DNA of 64,000 nt from Thermodesulfatator atlanticus DSM 21156 (GTDB lineage: Bacteria; Desulfobacterota; Thermodesulfobacteria; Thermodesulfobacteriales; Thermodesulfatatoraceae): NCBI RefSeq assembly GCF_000421585.1, contig NZ_ATXH01000005.1, forward strand, positions 1 to 64,000, given 5' to 3'. Below the pieces are notes generated by a model. That model worked only from the letters and a program-made list of their open reading frames with translations, was not told where the DNA came from and ran no database searches. Below are positions 18,501-27,506 of the stretch, one piece after another; position 1 is the first letter of the stretch, and each line of letters opens with the position of its first letter. A program made the translations under genes and the position numbers.

Positions 18501-18976
18501 AGTTCTTCGCGTTTGGCGGCAAGGGCTTCAAAAACTTTGGCTACCGCTTCTTCGGGGGTATCAACGTAAGTTACGCCGTCAATGCCTGCCCAGGTACGAA
18601 GGCCAATCACGGGTTTCCAGGTTTTTAAGGCCAGGGCTATCTCTGATAAAGTCCCGTAGCCCCCTGAGATGGCAATAGCTGCTTCGGCAGTGCGCACCAG
18701 CACCACGTTTCTGGCATGCCCTATGTCTGTAACTACGGGGACCAAGACATAGGGGTTGGCATCCTCGGCGCGATTTCCTGGGAGTATGCCTACCGTTATG
18801 CCGCCCGCTTCAAAGGCCCCGCGGCTTGCAGCTTCCATGACTCCTCCAAGGCCACCGGTATAGACAATAGCCTTGGGGGCAAGGAGCTTGCCTACTTCAT
18901 AGGCAAGGTTGTAGATTTCTTCATCGCAAATGCCGGCGCCAAAAATAGCAATACGCCTTCTATTCTTTAAATCCAT
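18497..18976 (-). CDS. TIGR00725-type LOG/SLOG-family protein
   Basis: 159 residues. Rossmann-like nucleotide-binding protein with [19 protein letters not shown] and [14 protein letters not shown], close to the PGGxGTxxE motif of LOG (cytokinin-activating) and SLOG proteins. The biochemical role of this subgroup is not established; a nucleotide-derived ligand is likely. It overlaps pcm by 17 bases and is the last gene of the lipoprotein-pcm-LOG run. Confidence 0.85.
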   Translation of the reverse strand: MDLKNRRRIAIFGAGICDEEIYNLAYEVGKLLAPKAIVYTGGLGGVMEAASRGAFEAGGITVGILPGNRAEDANPYVLVPVVTDIGHARNVVLVRTAEAAIAISGGYGTLSEIALALKTWKPVIGLRTWAGIDGVTYVDTPEEAVAKVFEALAAKREEL

Positions 18977-19613
18977 ATTCTCCCACTAGCTTTACGAATC
19001 TAACTGCGCCTAAATTTTCTTTGATGAGTTGGCCGTCTTTTTTGATTACCTTGATGAGATATTGGGACCATTCGTCTCCCACGGGCATAACTAAACGTCC
19101 GCCGTCTTTTAGCTGTTCGATGAGGGGTTCTGGGATCTTGGGCCCTGCTGCGGTAACGATGATAGCGTCAAAAGGGGCTGCTTCTGGCCAGCCTTTGGTG
19201 CCATCGCCCACTTTGATAATGACGTTGTTGTAGCCGAGTTTTTCGAGGATTCTTTTGGCCCGGTGGGCAAGACTTGGATAGCGCTCAATGGAATAAACCC
19301 AGCGGGCAAGCTCTGCCAGGATGGCAGCCTGGTATCCCGAGCCAGTGCCAACCTCCAGGACCTTTTCTGGGCCTTTTAATTCAAGGGCCTCGGTCATCAA
19401 GGCTACGATATAAGGTTGAGAGATGGTTTGCCCTTCGCCAATGGGTAAGGGATAGTCTCCGTAAGCCTGGTCTTTTAAGGCTTCCTCCACAAAGAGATGG
19501 CGGGGAACTTTTAACATAGCTGCCAGTACCCGCGGGTCTTTAATGCCACGGGCGGCAATTTGGGTCTGCACCATGCGCTCGCGCGCTTTTCGGTAAATAT
19601 CAGGCTCTGGCAT
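18960..19613 (-). CDS. pcm: Protein-L-isoaspartate O-methyltransferase
   Basis: 217 residues, standard length. It uses SAM to methylate damaged isoaspartyl residues so they can revert, a repair valued in thermophiles. Seen: SAM motif [19 protein letters not shown] and the family stretch [20 protein letters not shown], plus [16 protein letters not shown]. It lies two bases after the BamE-like gene and overlaps the LOG-like gene. Confidence 0.95.
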   Translation of the reverse strand: MPEPDIYRKARERMVQTQIAARGIKDPRVLAAMLKVPRHLFVEEALKDQAYGDYPLPIGEGQTISQPYIVALMTEALELKGPEKVLEVGTGSGYQAAILAELARWVYSIERYPSLAHRAKRILEKLGYNNVIIKVGDGTKGWPEAAPFDAIIVTAAGPKIPEPLIEQLKDGGRLVMPVGDEWSQYLIKVIKKDGQLIKENLGAVRFVKLVGEYGFKE

Positions 19614-19614
19614 A

Positions 19615-19953
19615 TCAGTGTCTTTCGGTTACGTAGTAAATGCAGTCAAAAACTCTGTCTCCGTGGAAGGTTATCTTTAAAACTTCGATCTCTTCCTTAC
19701 CAAACTTGGCGCTCAAAAGGGGGATTTTTTTCCATATGTTTTCGTTCACTTGGTAATAATACCATTCTTCTGTTTCAGAGTCTTTGTGGATGATTTTGTC
19801 TGGTTTGCCAAGGAGTTGATAGACTTCTTCTTTGGTGGAAAAGCCCTTCCTTACCAAGGAAGCATCAGAGGCGAGATTTCTTTCTGGCACAGAGGCGCAA
19901 CTTGTCAAGCTCAGCGCTAAAATGGCGATAATAAAATATAGGACCTTTTTCAT
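19615..19953 (-). CDS. SmpA/OmlA (BamE)-like lipoprotein
   Basis: 112 residues. Lipoprotein signal with lipobox LTSC (Cys19) and a BamE-like core ([20 protein letters not shown] ... EEWYYYQV). BamE is an accessory lipoprotein of the outer-membrane beta-barrel assembly machine; small OmlA-like proteins can also be regulators. bamD lies close by at 20584. No ribosome site precedes ATG 19953 and a strong -10 box ends only seven bases upstream, so the mRNA is probably leaderless. Confidence 0.75.
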   Translation of the reverse strand: MKKVLYFIIAILALSLTSCASVPERNLASDASLVRKGFSTKEEVYQLLGKPDKIIHKDSETEEWYYYQVNENIWKKIPLLSAKFGKEEIEVLKITFHGDRVFDCIYYVTERH

Positions 19954-19960
19954 ACAACGT

Positions 19961-19989
19961 ATTATAAATTTTTGTGTAGGTTATTGCAA
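19961..19989 (-). promoter_or_regulatory. Sigma-70-type promoter for the lipoprotein-pcm-LOG operon
   Basis: On the minus strand: TTGCAA (19984-19989), 17-base spacer, perfect TATAAT (19961-19966), then seven bases to the ATG at 19953. Transcription should begin at or next to the start codon. Confidence 0.65.
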
Positions 19990-20008
19990 AAAATAAGTGG
20001 AGGCAAAA

Positions 20009-20587
20009 ATGCGCTGCCCTCAATGTAAATTTATCATTGCTGAGTTTTTCAAAACGTGTCCGGAATGCGGCAAAGATGTCTCAGACCTTGCCGAGCTTTT
20101 TGGTCCTTTTCCTGAAATTTCAGCAAACTGGTGGGATGAACTTTTCCAGGTTTTAGAAGAACCCTTTGAAGATGTGACAGGAGAAGAAACTACCGTTGCC
20201 ATTGAAGGCGCCGAAGCCCTTCTTGAGAGAGATGACATCCTTCACGAGGTCTCTTCTGAAGCGTCTTCAGCAGCATCTCTAGAAGACTTGGTATTTCCGG
20301 AAGAAGATTCTTCCGAAGACCTGCTTGAAGAGCTTGATACTTCTTCTCTTGAGGCTTCAGCCCTTGACGAGGAAGTTTTAGAAGAAATCCCTATCCCTGA
20401 AGAAAGAGACCTCATAGAAGAACTTCCCGAAATAGAGCTTGATGCTCAGGATTTAGAGGGCAGTCCCATAGAAGAGCTTGAGAGCAAAGACAAAGACGAG
20501 GAAGAGCTTTCCCTGGAACTTTTTGAAGAAATCGAAGGCCTTGAAGAGATAATTTCCGAAGACTCAGAAAGCGAGAGAAAAACTTAA
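20009..20587 (+). CDS. Zinc-ribbon protein with long acidic tail
   Basis: 192 residues. The N-terminal zinc ribbon CPQC-x11-CPEC (residues 3-20) is followed by an extremely acidic, Glu/Ser/Leu-rich and probably disordered tail with recurring EELD/EEIP motifs. No enzyme domain is seen. Small ribbons of this type bind nucleic acid or protein partners. A GTG at 19997 is in frame but lies in the ribosome site (GGAGG), so ATG 20009 is used. Its stop interlocks with convergent bamD by four bases. Confidence 0.75.
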   Translation: MRCPQCKFIIAEFFKTCPECGKDVSDLAELFGPFPEISANWWDELFQVLEEPFEDVTGEETTVAIEGAEALLERDDILHEVSSEASSAASLEDLVFPEEDSSEDLLEELDTSSLEASALDEEVLEEIPIPEERDLIEELPEIELDAQDLEGSPIEELESKDKDEEELSLELFEEIEGLEEIISEDSESERKT

Positions 20588-21324
20588 GGGTAAGGTCTTC
20601 CCCAGAAATCTTTAAGGGTTCCCTCAGCAAGGGCCTTTGTTTCTTCGAGGGCCTTGCGGTAATACTTGGCTACCATAGTGCGTGCCTTGGCTGCAGGTTT
20701 GGTTTCAGGATAAGTTTCAAGCAAATAAAGCAGACGATAATAGGCCGCACGATAACGCTTGGTACGATAGTAAAATTTCGCTACGTAAAGCTCATGCGCC
20801 CCAAGGGTTGCACGACATTCTTCAATACGTTTTTGGGCTTCCAGGGTATAGGGGGAGTCTGGAAAGCGTTTAACTAAGCGTTCGTAATTTTCAATGGCTT
20901 TTTTGGTGAAAGACTGGTCCCGATCAGGTGGAAGTTTTAATTTATAATAGCAGGTTCCAATCTGATAGATTACGTACGGAATGGCTTCGTTAGTGGGATG
21001 GAGCTTTTCAAATTCCTCGTAAAGCACAATGGCTTCTTCGTAGTTTCCTGCAAAGAATTTTGCATCAGCCAGTTTAAGTTCAGCCCAGAGGGCATAAGGG
21101 GTATCGGGATAGCGGTCTCTGATAGCACGAAAGGCCTCTTCAGCCTGTTCCCACAGACCCTTCTGATAATAGTGAAGTGCCTTTTTTACAAGTTGATTCA
21201 ACTCCTCATCTGCGGTTTCAACGGTATTTTCTTTTTTGAACCAGGAAAGAAGCCCGCCTTTTCCCGGCCCTCCACCACATGCTGTAATAAACAGGCATAA
21301 GAAAAGAATAGCGAGGTGTCTCAT
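20584..21324 (-). CDS. bamD: Outer-membrane assembly lipoprotein BamD
   Basis: 246 residues. Lipobox ITAC (Cys16), then about five TPR-like helical repeats (for example LVKKALHYYQKGLWEQAEEAF and NYEEAIVLYEEFEKLHPTNEAI). This matches BamD/ComL, the essential lipoprotein that holds BamA substrates during outer-membrane protein insertion. It overlaps trxB by four bases (ATGA), so it is translated with the thioredoxin genes. Confidence 0.88.
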   Translation of the reverse strand: MRHLAILFLCLFITACGGGPGKGGLLSWFKKENTVETADEELNQLVKKALHYYQKGLWEQAEEAFRAIRDRYPDTPYALWAELKLADAKFFAGNYEEAIVLYEEFEKLHPTNEAIPYVIYQIGTCYYKLKLPPDRDQSFTKKAIENYERLVKRFPDSPYTLEAQKRIEECRATLGAHELYVAKFYYRTKRYRAAYYRLLYLLETYPETKPAAKARTMVAKYYRKALEETKALAEGTLKDFWGRPYP

Positions 21325-22244
21325 AGTTCAGCTAGGTAGTGTTCAGCCATAAAGGCCGCAGTGGCACCATCACCACAGGCAGTGATAATCTGGCGGCAGG
21401 CCTTGGCCCGCACGTCTCCGGCTGCAAAAATCCCAGGGACATTAGTGCGCATTTCAGCATCGGTGATTATGAAACCGCGTTCATCACACTCAAGCAGATC
21501 CTTTACGAATTCTGACTGGGGTGATGTGCCGATGAAAATAAAAACACCGTCAACAGGTAGCTCAGATACTTCGCCAGTCTTGTGGTTCTTGAGTTTTAGC
21601 GCCTTTACTTTTTCGTCACCCAGGATTTCTTCTACTACGGTATTCCAGATAGGGTGAATTTTTTCATTAGAAAGGGCGCGTTCCTGGAGTATTTTTTGGG
21701 CGCGCAGTTCATCCCGCCGGTGGATAAGAAATACTTTTTTGGCAAAGCGGGTTAAGAAGATGGCTTCTTGGACCGCGGTGTTTCCGCCTCCTACCACCGC
21801 GACTACCTGGTCCCTGAAAAAGGGACCATCACAGGTGGCACAGTAAGAAACCCCACGGCCGGTTAGTTCTTTTTCCCCGGGGACATTTAAAGTGTTGGGT
21901 CTTGCTCCCGTGGCAATAATTACCGTTTTGGCGAGAAGTTCTTTGCCCCCGGCTAGGTGCAATTTTTTGTACTGGCCGAGGTCTTCGATTTTGGTGACCT
22001 CTTCGCGCAAAGGCTCAAAGCCCAGCTTTTTTACCTGGGCTACGAAGCGGTCGATTAATTCCCAGCCAGCTATACCTTCAGGGAAGCCAGGGTAGTTTTC
22101 TACAAAATCGGTAATGAGGACCTGCCCTCCAGGGGAGAGGCGCTCAAGCAAGACAACTTTTAAACGGGCCCGGGCAGCGTAAAGGTATGCCGTTAAGCCC
22201 GCCGGGCCACTTCCCACAATGGCAAGATCAAAAACTTCTGACAT
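21321..22244 (-). CDS. trxB: Thioredoxin reductase
   Basis: 307 residues, standard length. FAD motif GSGPAGLTAYLYAAR, redox-active CATC in GVSYCATCDGPFF, NAD(P)H motif VVGGGNTAVQEA and C-terminal FAD motif GIFAAGDV. It passes electrons to thioredoxin, whose gene lies 12 bases upstream in the same transcript. Confidence 0.96.
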   Translation of the reverse strand: MSEVFDLAIVGSGPAGLTAYLYAARARLKVVLLERLSPGGQVLITDFVENYPGFPEGIAGWELIDRFVAQVKKLGFEPLREEVTKIEDLGQYKKLHLAGGKELLAKTVIIATGARPNTLNVPGEKELTGRGVSYCATCDGPFFRDQVVAVVGGGNTAVQEAIFLTRFAKKVFLIHRRDELRAQKILQERALSNEKIHPIWNTVVEEILGDEKVKALKLKNHKTGEVSELPVDGVFIFIGTSPQSEFVKDLLECDERGFIITDAEMRTNVPGIFAAGDVRAKACRQIITACGDGATAAFMAEHYLAEL

Positions 22245-22256
22245 GAAACAGAAAAA

Positions 22257-22580
22257 TTAGCCGATGAGTTTTTTAATAACGCTTTCAATGGTGGTTTTGG
22301 CAACGGCACCTGTTATTTGATCAACAGCCTGGCCGTCCTTGAAGAAAATCAGGGTCGGAATAGCACGGATACCAAATTTGCCAGGAGTGATCGGGTTTTC
22401 ATCTACGTTCATTTTGCAGACTTTTAGTTGCCCGGCATATTCTTCGGCGAGTTCTTCAATAACCGGAGCAATAGCCCGGCAAGGGCCGCACCATGCTGCC
22501 CAAAAATCAACTAATACAGGAATTTCGGACTTAAGCACTTCCTCTTCGAAATTTTGGTCAGTTACGTGACAAACAGCCAT
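22257..22580 (-). CDS. trxA: Thioredoxin
   Basis: 107 residues, classic thioredoxin with active site WAAWCGPCR and cis-proline region RAIPTLIFF. Reduces cytoplasmic protein disulfides. ATG 22580 with AGGAGG upstream. Operon trxA-trxB-bamD. Confidence 0.97.
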   Translation of the reverse strand: MAVCHVTDQNFEEEVLKSEIPVLVDFWAAWCGPCRAIAPVIEELAEEYAGQLKVCKMNVDENPITPGKFGIRAIPTLIFFKDGQAVDQITGAVAKTTIESVIKKLIG

Positions 22581-22648
22581 CTCTTCCTCCTAATGAAGTC
22601 TTCTATGCATGATAATTGCCAACTCAAGGGCATGCAAGCACAGAAAAG

Positions 22649-23983
22649 CTATAAAATGAGTGTTTCAAGTGCTTCTTGTAAATTAGAAACACAAAAAGTC
22701 TTGACAAGAGGCTTGTCTTTCAAGTTTTTGAAATTTTCTTTAGGAGCACAAAGCGCTTCAAATCCCAGCTTGAGACCTTCTTTTACGCGAAGTTCTGCAT
22801 AAGCTACCGGCCGAACTTCTCCGGTAAGACCAACTTCACCAAAAAGAAAAAGCTTTGGAGGAAGTGTTCTTTCAAGCCTGCTTGAAGCAAGGGCCATGGC
22901 CACGGCAAGGTCTGCTCCAGGTTCGGTTAGTTTTATGCCGCCTACCACGTTCAGATAAATATCCTGGTCGTAGAAACTCAGGCCCACTTTTTTTTCAAGG
23001 ATGGCAGCTATCATGGAAAGTCGCTGGGGATCAAAGCCAACACTGGTGCGTCTGGGTGTGGCCAGGGGAGTTTTTGAGACAAGGGCCTGGACCTCTACTA
23101 AAAGGGGCCTTGTCCCTTCCATGGTGGCACATACCACCGCACCAGGGGCGGTTTTTTCGGTGTTTGAGAGAAAATAAGCCGAGGGATTACCTACTGGCAC
23201 GAGCCCTTTAGCCGTCATTTCAAACACGCCTATTTCGTTGGTAGAACCAAAACGATTTTTTACCGCCCTTAAAATGCGAAAATGAGCAGTTCTTTCTCCT
23301 TCGAAGTAGAGTACAGTATCAACTAGGTGTTCTAATACCCTGGGCCCTGCCAAGGCGCCTTCTTTGGTAACGTGGCCCACCAGGATGACCGTTACCCCCT
23401 GGGTTTTTGCGAATTCAAGGAGTTTATTGGTGCATTCCCTGACCTGGGAGACACTTCCTGGGGCAGAAGAAATCTCAGGGGTGAACACGGTCTGGATGGA
23501 ATCAACCGCAAGGAGCACGGGCTTTTCAGCCAAGGTGGCCTCAAGGGCTGAAGAAAGGTCAGTCTCAGGCATGATAAGGATATTTTCGTGGTTTGCGTTT
23601 AGTCGTTCGGCACGCAGCTTAATTTGCTGGGGTGATTCTTCCCCAGAAAGATAGATTACTTTGTGGCCTTTAGTGGCGAGGTTTTTTAACACCTGAAGAA
23701 GAAGTGTTGATTTGCCAATGCCAGGGTCCCCGCCAAGGAGGATAAGGGAGCCTGGCACCAGGCCGCCACCAAGAACCTGGTCCAGTTCGGAGAGGTGAGT
23801 TTTTACACGAGGTTCTTCAAGATGCGAAATTTCAGTAATGCTAAAAAATTTGGCGGGTTTTTTAGCTTTCTTAGAAGGGGTAGCGTTTTCTTCGACTAAA
23901 GTCCCCCAGCTTCCGCATCCCGGGCAACGCCCAAGCCATTTAAAACTTTGATACCCACATTGCTGACAATAAAACTTGGCCAT
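22649..23983 (-). CDS. radA: DNA repair protein RadA/Sms
   Basis: 444 residues. N-terminal zinc finger (CQQC...CPGCGSW), RecA-like ATPase with Walker A GGDPGIGKST, the RadA-specific KNRFG motif (RAVKNRFGSTNEIGVFEM), and a C-terminal Lon-like domain. It promotes branch migration in recombination. ATG 23983 gives the typical MAKFYCQQCG start; the TTG one codon before is rejected. About 70 bases separate it from trxA. Confidence 0.96.
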   Translation of the reverse strand: MAKFYCQQCGYQSFKWLGRCPGCGSWGTLVEENATPSKKAKKPAKFFSITEISHLEEPRVKTHLSELDQVLGGGLVPGSLILLGGDPGIGKSTLLLQVLKNLATKGHKVIYLSGEESPQQIKLRAERLNANHENILIMPETDLSSALEATLAEKPVLLAVDSIQTVFTPEISSAPGSVSQVRECTNKLLEFAKTQGVTVILVGHVTKEGALAGPRVLEHLVDTVLYFEGERTAHFRILRAVKNRFGSTNEIGVFEMTAKGLVPVGNPSAYFLSNTEKTAPGAVVCATMEGTRPLLVEVQALVSKTPLATPRRTSVGFDPQRLSMIAAILEKKVGLSFYDQDIYLNVVGGIKLTEPGADLAVAMALASSRLERTLPPKLFLFGEVGLTGEVRPVAYAELRVKEGLKLGFEALCAPKENFKNLKDKPLVKTFCVSNLQEALETLIL

Positions 23984-24008
23984 CAAAAAATTTTAACCCG
24001 AAATTACG

Positions 24009-24023
24009 GGGACAGGCAAAAAA
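24009..24023 (+). repeat. 15-base word ggggacaggcaaaaa (copy 1)
   Basis: An identical word on the opposite strand occurs at 28628-28642, and ggggacaggc at 4509-4518. All are in gaps at gene boundaries. Confidence 0.6.
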
Positions 24024-24066
24024 CTTTTGTTCCAAGGCGGGGCATCAAAAATTTAGTTCATTTATG

Positions 24067-25548
24067 TTACTTTGGGCGGGCAAGATAGGGACAAGCCTTT
24101 AAGCTATAGCCTCTAAAAATAGCGACCTTTCTTTTACGGCCAAAGTTGTTTTGTTCAAAAGTGTTTAGGAATTCTATGTTTTCGAAACAGGCAGCGAATT
24201 TTTTCCCTTCTTCTTTGTTGTTTAGCAACAGGATCGCGTTTTTTCCTATTTGTGAAGGGAGCCCATCCCAGAGGTCATATTGACTTTTAATGTATCCCTG
24301 CCAAAAGGTAAAAGTTCGGGGGTGATCTGGAAGGTAAAAGGCCATTTCTGAGGCAAAATCGCGCCTTACGGTGATAATAATTTCGCCATCCTGGCGTAAG
24401 CTTTGAACTTCTTTAGCAAAGGCACTCCAGCCACTAAACTTGTAAAGGAGCATCTGTATTTTTGGTGGGAACTTTTCTGGGGTGCGGGCTAGTTGATAAG
24501 TGGCAAGCATTACCACCATACCTAGAAAAATTCCCGCAAAGAAAAGCCCGCGCATTAGGCGTTTTTGAGCAGGCTTCCAGGCACCGCGCAAGATAAGTGC
24601 CGAAAGCATGACAAAGGCTGCAATATAAAAAGGGTAAGGCCAGTTGGCATTTACTTCGCGTATGAACGAAAGGGGGAGAACCAGTCCCAGTGGCACCGCT
24701 GAAAACACAAAAAGAAAAGATATTTTTTCGTTTTGACGAAGTTTTTCTCTTTTTACGAAAAGAGAAAAAACAAAAAGTATAAGAAAAAGAGTGATAGGGG
24801 TTATCACCACGGCTTGCTCTACCAAAAAGCGCAAGGGGCCTTCTAGATTAAAACGCTGTTCTTCAAAGTGATGACTGGTGTGTAAAAAGGTTATCCAGCC
24901 GTGTTTGGCATTCCAGATGAGATTAGGAAGATAGATGATAAAAGCTATTAGTGCCGCAAGATATGGCTTTATCGTATAAAAAAGAGACTTTTGGGTAAGC
25001 CAAAGCCAAAGGAAAAAGCAAAACAAAAAAGCAACCATGGTTTGTTTGGTAAGAAGCCCTAGGCCAATTACCACTCCAAGGATTATAAAATCTTGAGTCT
25101 TTTGAGTTTCCACGGCATTCCAGGCAAGACATAAGGCCAAGGCCCAGATAGCAAAAAGCGGTGGGTCAATTGTCATCACAAAACCATATACCGCCGCAAT
25201 GGGGCTTGCTGCTGCGGCAATCATGGCCCAAAAGCCTACTTTTTCGTCAAAAAGCCGTCTGCCCAGGTAATAGACAAAGGCTAAAAAGGCCGCGTTTAAA
25301 AAAGCTGCGGGAACCCTTACGCCGTATTCCGAATGGCCGATGACATGGCTTGAGAGATGGATTATCCAGGCCACCATGGGGGGCTTGCTGTAATACCCCC
25401 AGTCTAGTACGCGTGACCAATCCCAATAGTAAGCTTCATCAGGAGAGAGGTTGAGCCAGATTTGCTGGAGAAAGGTGATTTTTCCTCCAAGCAAAACAAG
25501 TAAGACCAGCCCTCCCGCACTAAAAAGCCAGGAAAAAAAGTTTTTCAT
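24067..25548 (-). CDS. Family 39 glycosyltransferase (PMT/ArnT-like)
   Basis: 493 residues, about 11-12 membrane helices. The family signature LSPDEAYYWDWS, with the acidic pair in the first periplasmic loop, is followed by YYSKPPMVAWIIHL. GT39/GT83 enzymes use polyprenyl-phosphate sugars to glycosylate lipid A or proteins on the periplasmic side. ATG 25548 is chosen because it makes an ATGA overlap with the PAP2 phosphatase; an upstream in-frame start lies inside that gene. The pairing suggests lipid-A or undecaprenyl-linked modification. Confidence 0.85.
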   Translation of the reverse strand: MKNFFSWLFSAGGLVLLVLLGGKITFLQQIWLNLSPDEAYYWDWSRVLDWGYYSKPPMVAWIIHLSSHVIGHSEYGVRVPAAFLNAAFLAFVYYLGRRLFDEKVGFWAMIAAAASPIAAVYGFVMTIDPPLFAIWALALCLAWNAVETQKTQDFIILGVVIGLGLLTKQTMVAFLFCFFLWLWLTQKSLFYTIKPYLAALIAFIIYLPNLIWNAKHGWITFLHTSHHFEEQRFNLEGPLRFLVEQAVVITPITLFLILFVFSLFVKREKLRQNEKISFLFVFSAVPLGLVLPLSFIREVNANWPYPFYIAAFVMLSALILRGAWKPAQKRLMRGLFFAGIFLGMVVMLATYQLARTPEKFPPKIQMLLYKFSGWSAFAKEVQSLRQDGEIIITVRRDFASEMAFYLPDHPRTFTFWQGYIKSQYDLWDGLPSQIGKNAILLLNNKEEGKKFAACFENIEFLNTFEQNNFGRKRKVAIFRGYSLKACPYLARPK

Positions 25549-26138
25549 TCTTCTAGCACGCGCAAAGTAATCATTCTTCCCAGAAGACCAATTAAATATC
25601 CCAAAACAAACCCGAAGCAAACATCAAAAGGATAATGAACTCCGAGATAAATACGCGAGTAGGCTACCGTGAGGGCAAAGGCCCAAAAAAGAAGTGAAAA
25701 GCGAGGGAGCAATGCGGCCAAGATTGTTGCCGCACAGGCAACATTAGCCGCATGACACGAGGGTAAAGAATAACTTTTGCTTTTGGTAGGGTTGGTGGTT
25801 TGATACCATTCTTTTTTTTGGTAGTTGTAACAGTAAACACCTTCGTAAACGGCAAGGGGGCGTTGCCTGGCAAAATAGGGCTTAAGAATCTGCCCACAGG
25901 TAAAGTCAGTGCCCAGTACACAAAGCCAGGTCAAAAGAGCTACTATCAGTCCCCGCCATTTATAAAGAGAAACCAGAATAGCCCCGAAGAATAAGAAAAA
26001 GGCATAAATAATTTTTTCGTCGCTAAAGTAGGGCAGAGCAAGGTCAAGGATTTTATGGCGGTGGTGGTTAAGGTAAAAAAAGACGTCTTTATCAAGCTCA
26101 GCAAATAGTTTTAGAAAATCCACCTGTGGTGTAGCCAT
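25545..26138 (-). CDS. PAP2-family membrane phosphatase
   Basis: 197 residues with about five to six helices. The three PAP2 motifs are present: KPYFARQRP, SLPSCHAAN and SRIYLGVHYPFD. Motif 2 is PSCH rather than the usual PSGH. Such enzymes dephosphorylate lipid phosphates (undecaprenyl pyrophosphate, phosphatidic acid, lipid A 1-phosphate) on the periplasmic face. ATG 26138 has CGGAGATT upstream. Translationally coupled to the GT39 gene. Confidence 0.88.
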   Translation of the reverse strand: MATPQVDFLKLFAELDKDVFFYLNHHRHKILDLALPYFSDEKIIYAFFLFFGAILVSLYKWRGLIVALLTWLCVLGTDFTCGQILKPYFARQRPLAVYEGVYCYNYQKKEWYQTTNPTKSKSYSLPSCHAANVACAATILAALLPRFSLLFWAFALTVAYSRIYLGVHYPFDVCFGFVLGYLIGLLGRMITLRVLEE

Positions 26139-26184
26139 AATCTCCGACTTTAACCCAAAACATTTAACACTAAAAGCATTCTAA

Positions 26185-26265
26185 GAGATCTTTGCGAAAC
26201 ACTTTTTCTTAAGGCCCGCTCAAGGATCCGTTCCTATTTTTTCAGCCCGAAAAATGGAACGATCC
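26185..26265. repeat. Dispersed palindromic repeat, copy 2
   Basis: The palindrome ggatccgttcctattttt / aaaaatggaacgatcc spans 26224-26265, right after the MFS gene stop. A half copy of the second repeat motif (gagatctttgcgaaa) begins at 26185, so both repeat modules occur together here as at 41820-41921. Confidence 0.7.
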
Positions 26266-26276
26266 CCGATCGAAAA

Positions 26277-27497
26277 TTATTTTTTCCGAAAAGCAGGCAA
26301 AATACCGAAGAAAATGGCTCCTAAAGAAGCAACTATACATCCTCCCAAAAGTACCATTTTGGCTCCAAAATATTGCGCAAGTGTCCCTGCTATAAAACTT
26401 CCCACCGGAAAAAGGCCTAAAAAACTCAGGCTGAACAAACTCAAAATGCGCCCTCGTAGTTCGTCAGGGCTGTTCAGTTGCAAGTGGGCGTTAGCAGACG
26501 TAAACATGCAAACCATGTGAAAACCAGAAAGTATCAGCAATAAAAAGGCAAGATAGAACTTGGTGGTCAAGGTCATTGAACCCAAAAAGATTGAAAGAAT
26601 AAAAAGATTAACAGGGATAAATTTTTCTTTAGGAAGGTCTCGACCAAAGGTGGCCATGCACAGCGCCCCGCAAAGAGTGCCCAAACCATTAGCCGCCATT
26701 AAGGCGCTAAATTCTTTTCCCCCTCCGCCAAAATTTTCTTTCACCAGCACTGGTAAAAGGATGGCGTAAGGAAGAACAAAAATGCTCGTGGTTGCAATCA
26801 GAATAAGAGTGCGCCTGATGTGTCTGTTTTTGCAAGCGAAAGAGAACCCCTCTTTAAGCCCCTGCCAGGGCTTTTTAACCGGTTTTTTATGGTTTGAAGA
26901 AAGGGGAATTAAGGCGAGAGCCGTGATAATGGGAATATAAGATAAGGTGTTTGCCAAAAAACATGCTCCCAGGCCAAAATGGGCCATTAAAAAACCTGCA
27001 ATAGCAGGACCTGTAAAGCGCGCCAGGTTAAAGGCGGTAGAATGAAGAGAAAGCGCTGTTACCAGGGCTTCTTCCCCCACAAGCTCGTAAATAAACGAAT
27101 GCCTTACAGGGAATTCCAAAGCAACCGTACACCCTAAGACAAAGGCGAGAGCCAAAACATGCCAGACTTCTACCTGATTTGTCATTACCAGGAAAGTAAG
27201 AATGCCTGCCTGGGTAGCTGCAATGCTTTGCGAGACAAGAAGCAGGTTGCGCTTAGGGAGATGGTCTGCCAGATAGCCGGCAGGAAGTGAAAAAAGAAGA
27301 ATAGGAAGGCTTCCAATTCCTCCCAAGACTCCCAGAACAAAGGCAGAGTTAGTCAGTTCGTAAACTAGCCAGCGCTGGGCAGTAGTGTGTATCCAGGTTC
27401 CGATAAGGGAAATACTTTGCCCAAGGAAAAAAATACGAAAATTTCGTGAACGAAATGGCAAAAGCAGGCTGTAAGCTATCTCGTCAAAGAAAGGCAT
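26277..27497 (-). CDS. MFS exporter (EntS / DUF894-like)
   Basis: 406 residues, 12 predicted helices. The opening (RNFRIFFLGQSISLIGTWIH) and LVYELTNSAFVLGVLG are typical of the enterobactin-exporter-like MFS group; GYLADHLPKRN is the loop 2-3 motif. The substrate is unknown. It starts ten bases after the cysteine desulfurase gene on the same strand. Confidence 0.88.
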   Translation of the reverse strand: MPFFDEIAYSLLLPFRSRNFRIFFLGQSISLIGTWIHTTAQRWLVYELTNSAFVLGVLGGIGSLPILLFSLPAGYLADHLPKRNLLLVSQSIAATQAGILTFLVMTNQVEVWHVLALAFVLGCTVALEFPVRHSFIYELVGEEALVTALSLHSTAFNLARFTGPAIAGFLMAHFGLGACFLANTLSYIPIITALALIPLSSNHKKPVKKPWQGLKEGFSFACKNRHIRRTLILIATTSIFVLPYAILLPVLVKENFGGGGKEFSALMAANGLGTLCGALCMATFGRDLPKEKFIPVNLFILSIFLGSMTLTTKFYLAFLLLILSGFHMVCMFTSANAHLQLNSPDELRGRILSLFSLSFLGLFPVGSFIAGTLAQYFGAKMVLLGGCIVASLGAIFFGILPAFRKK

Positions 27498-27506
27498 GAA
27501 GCCTTT

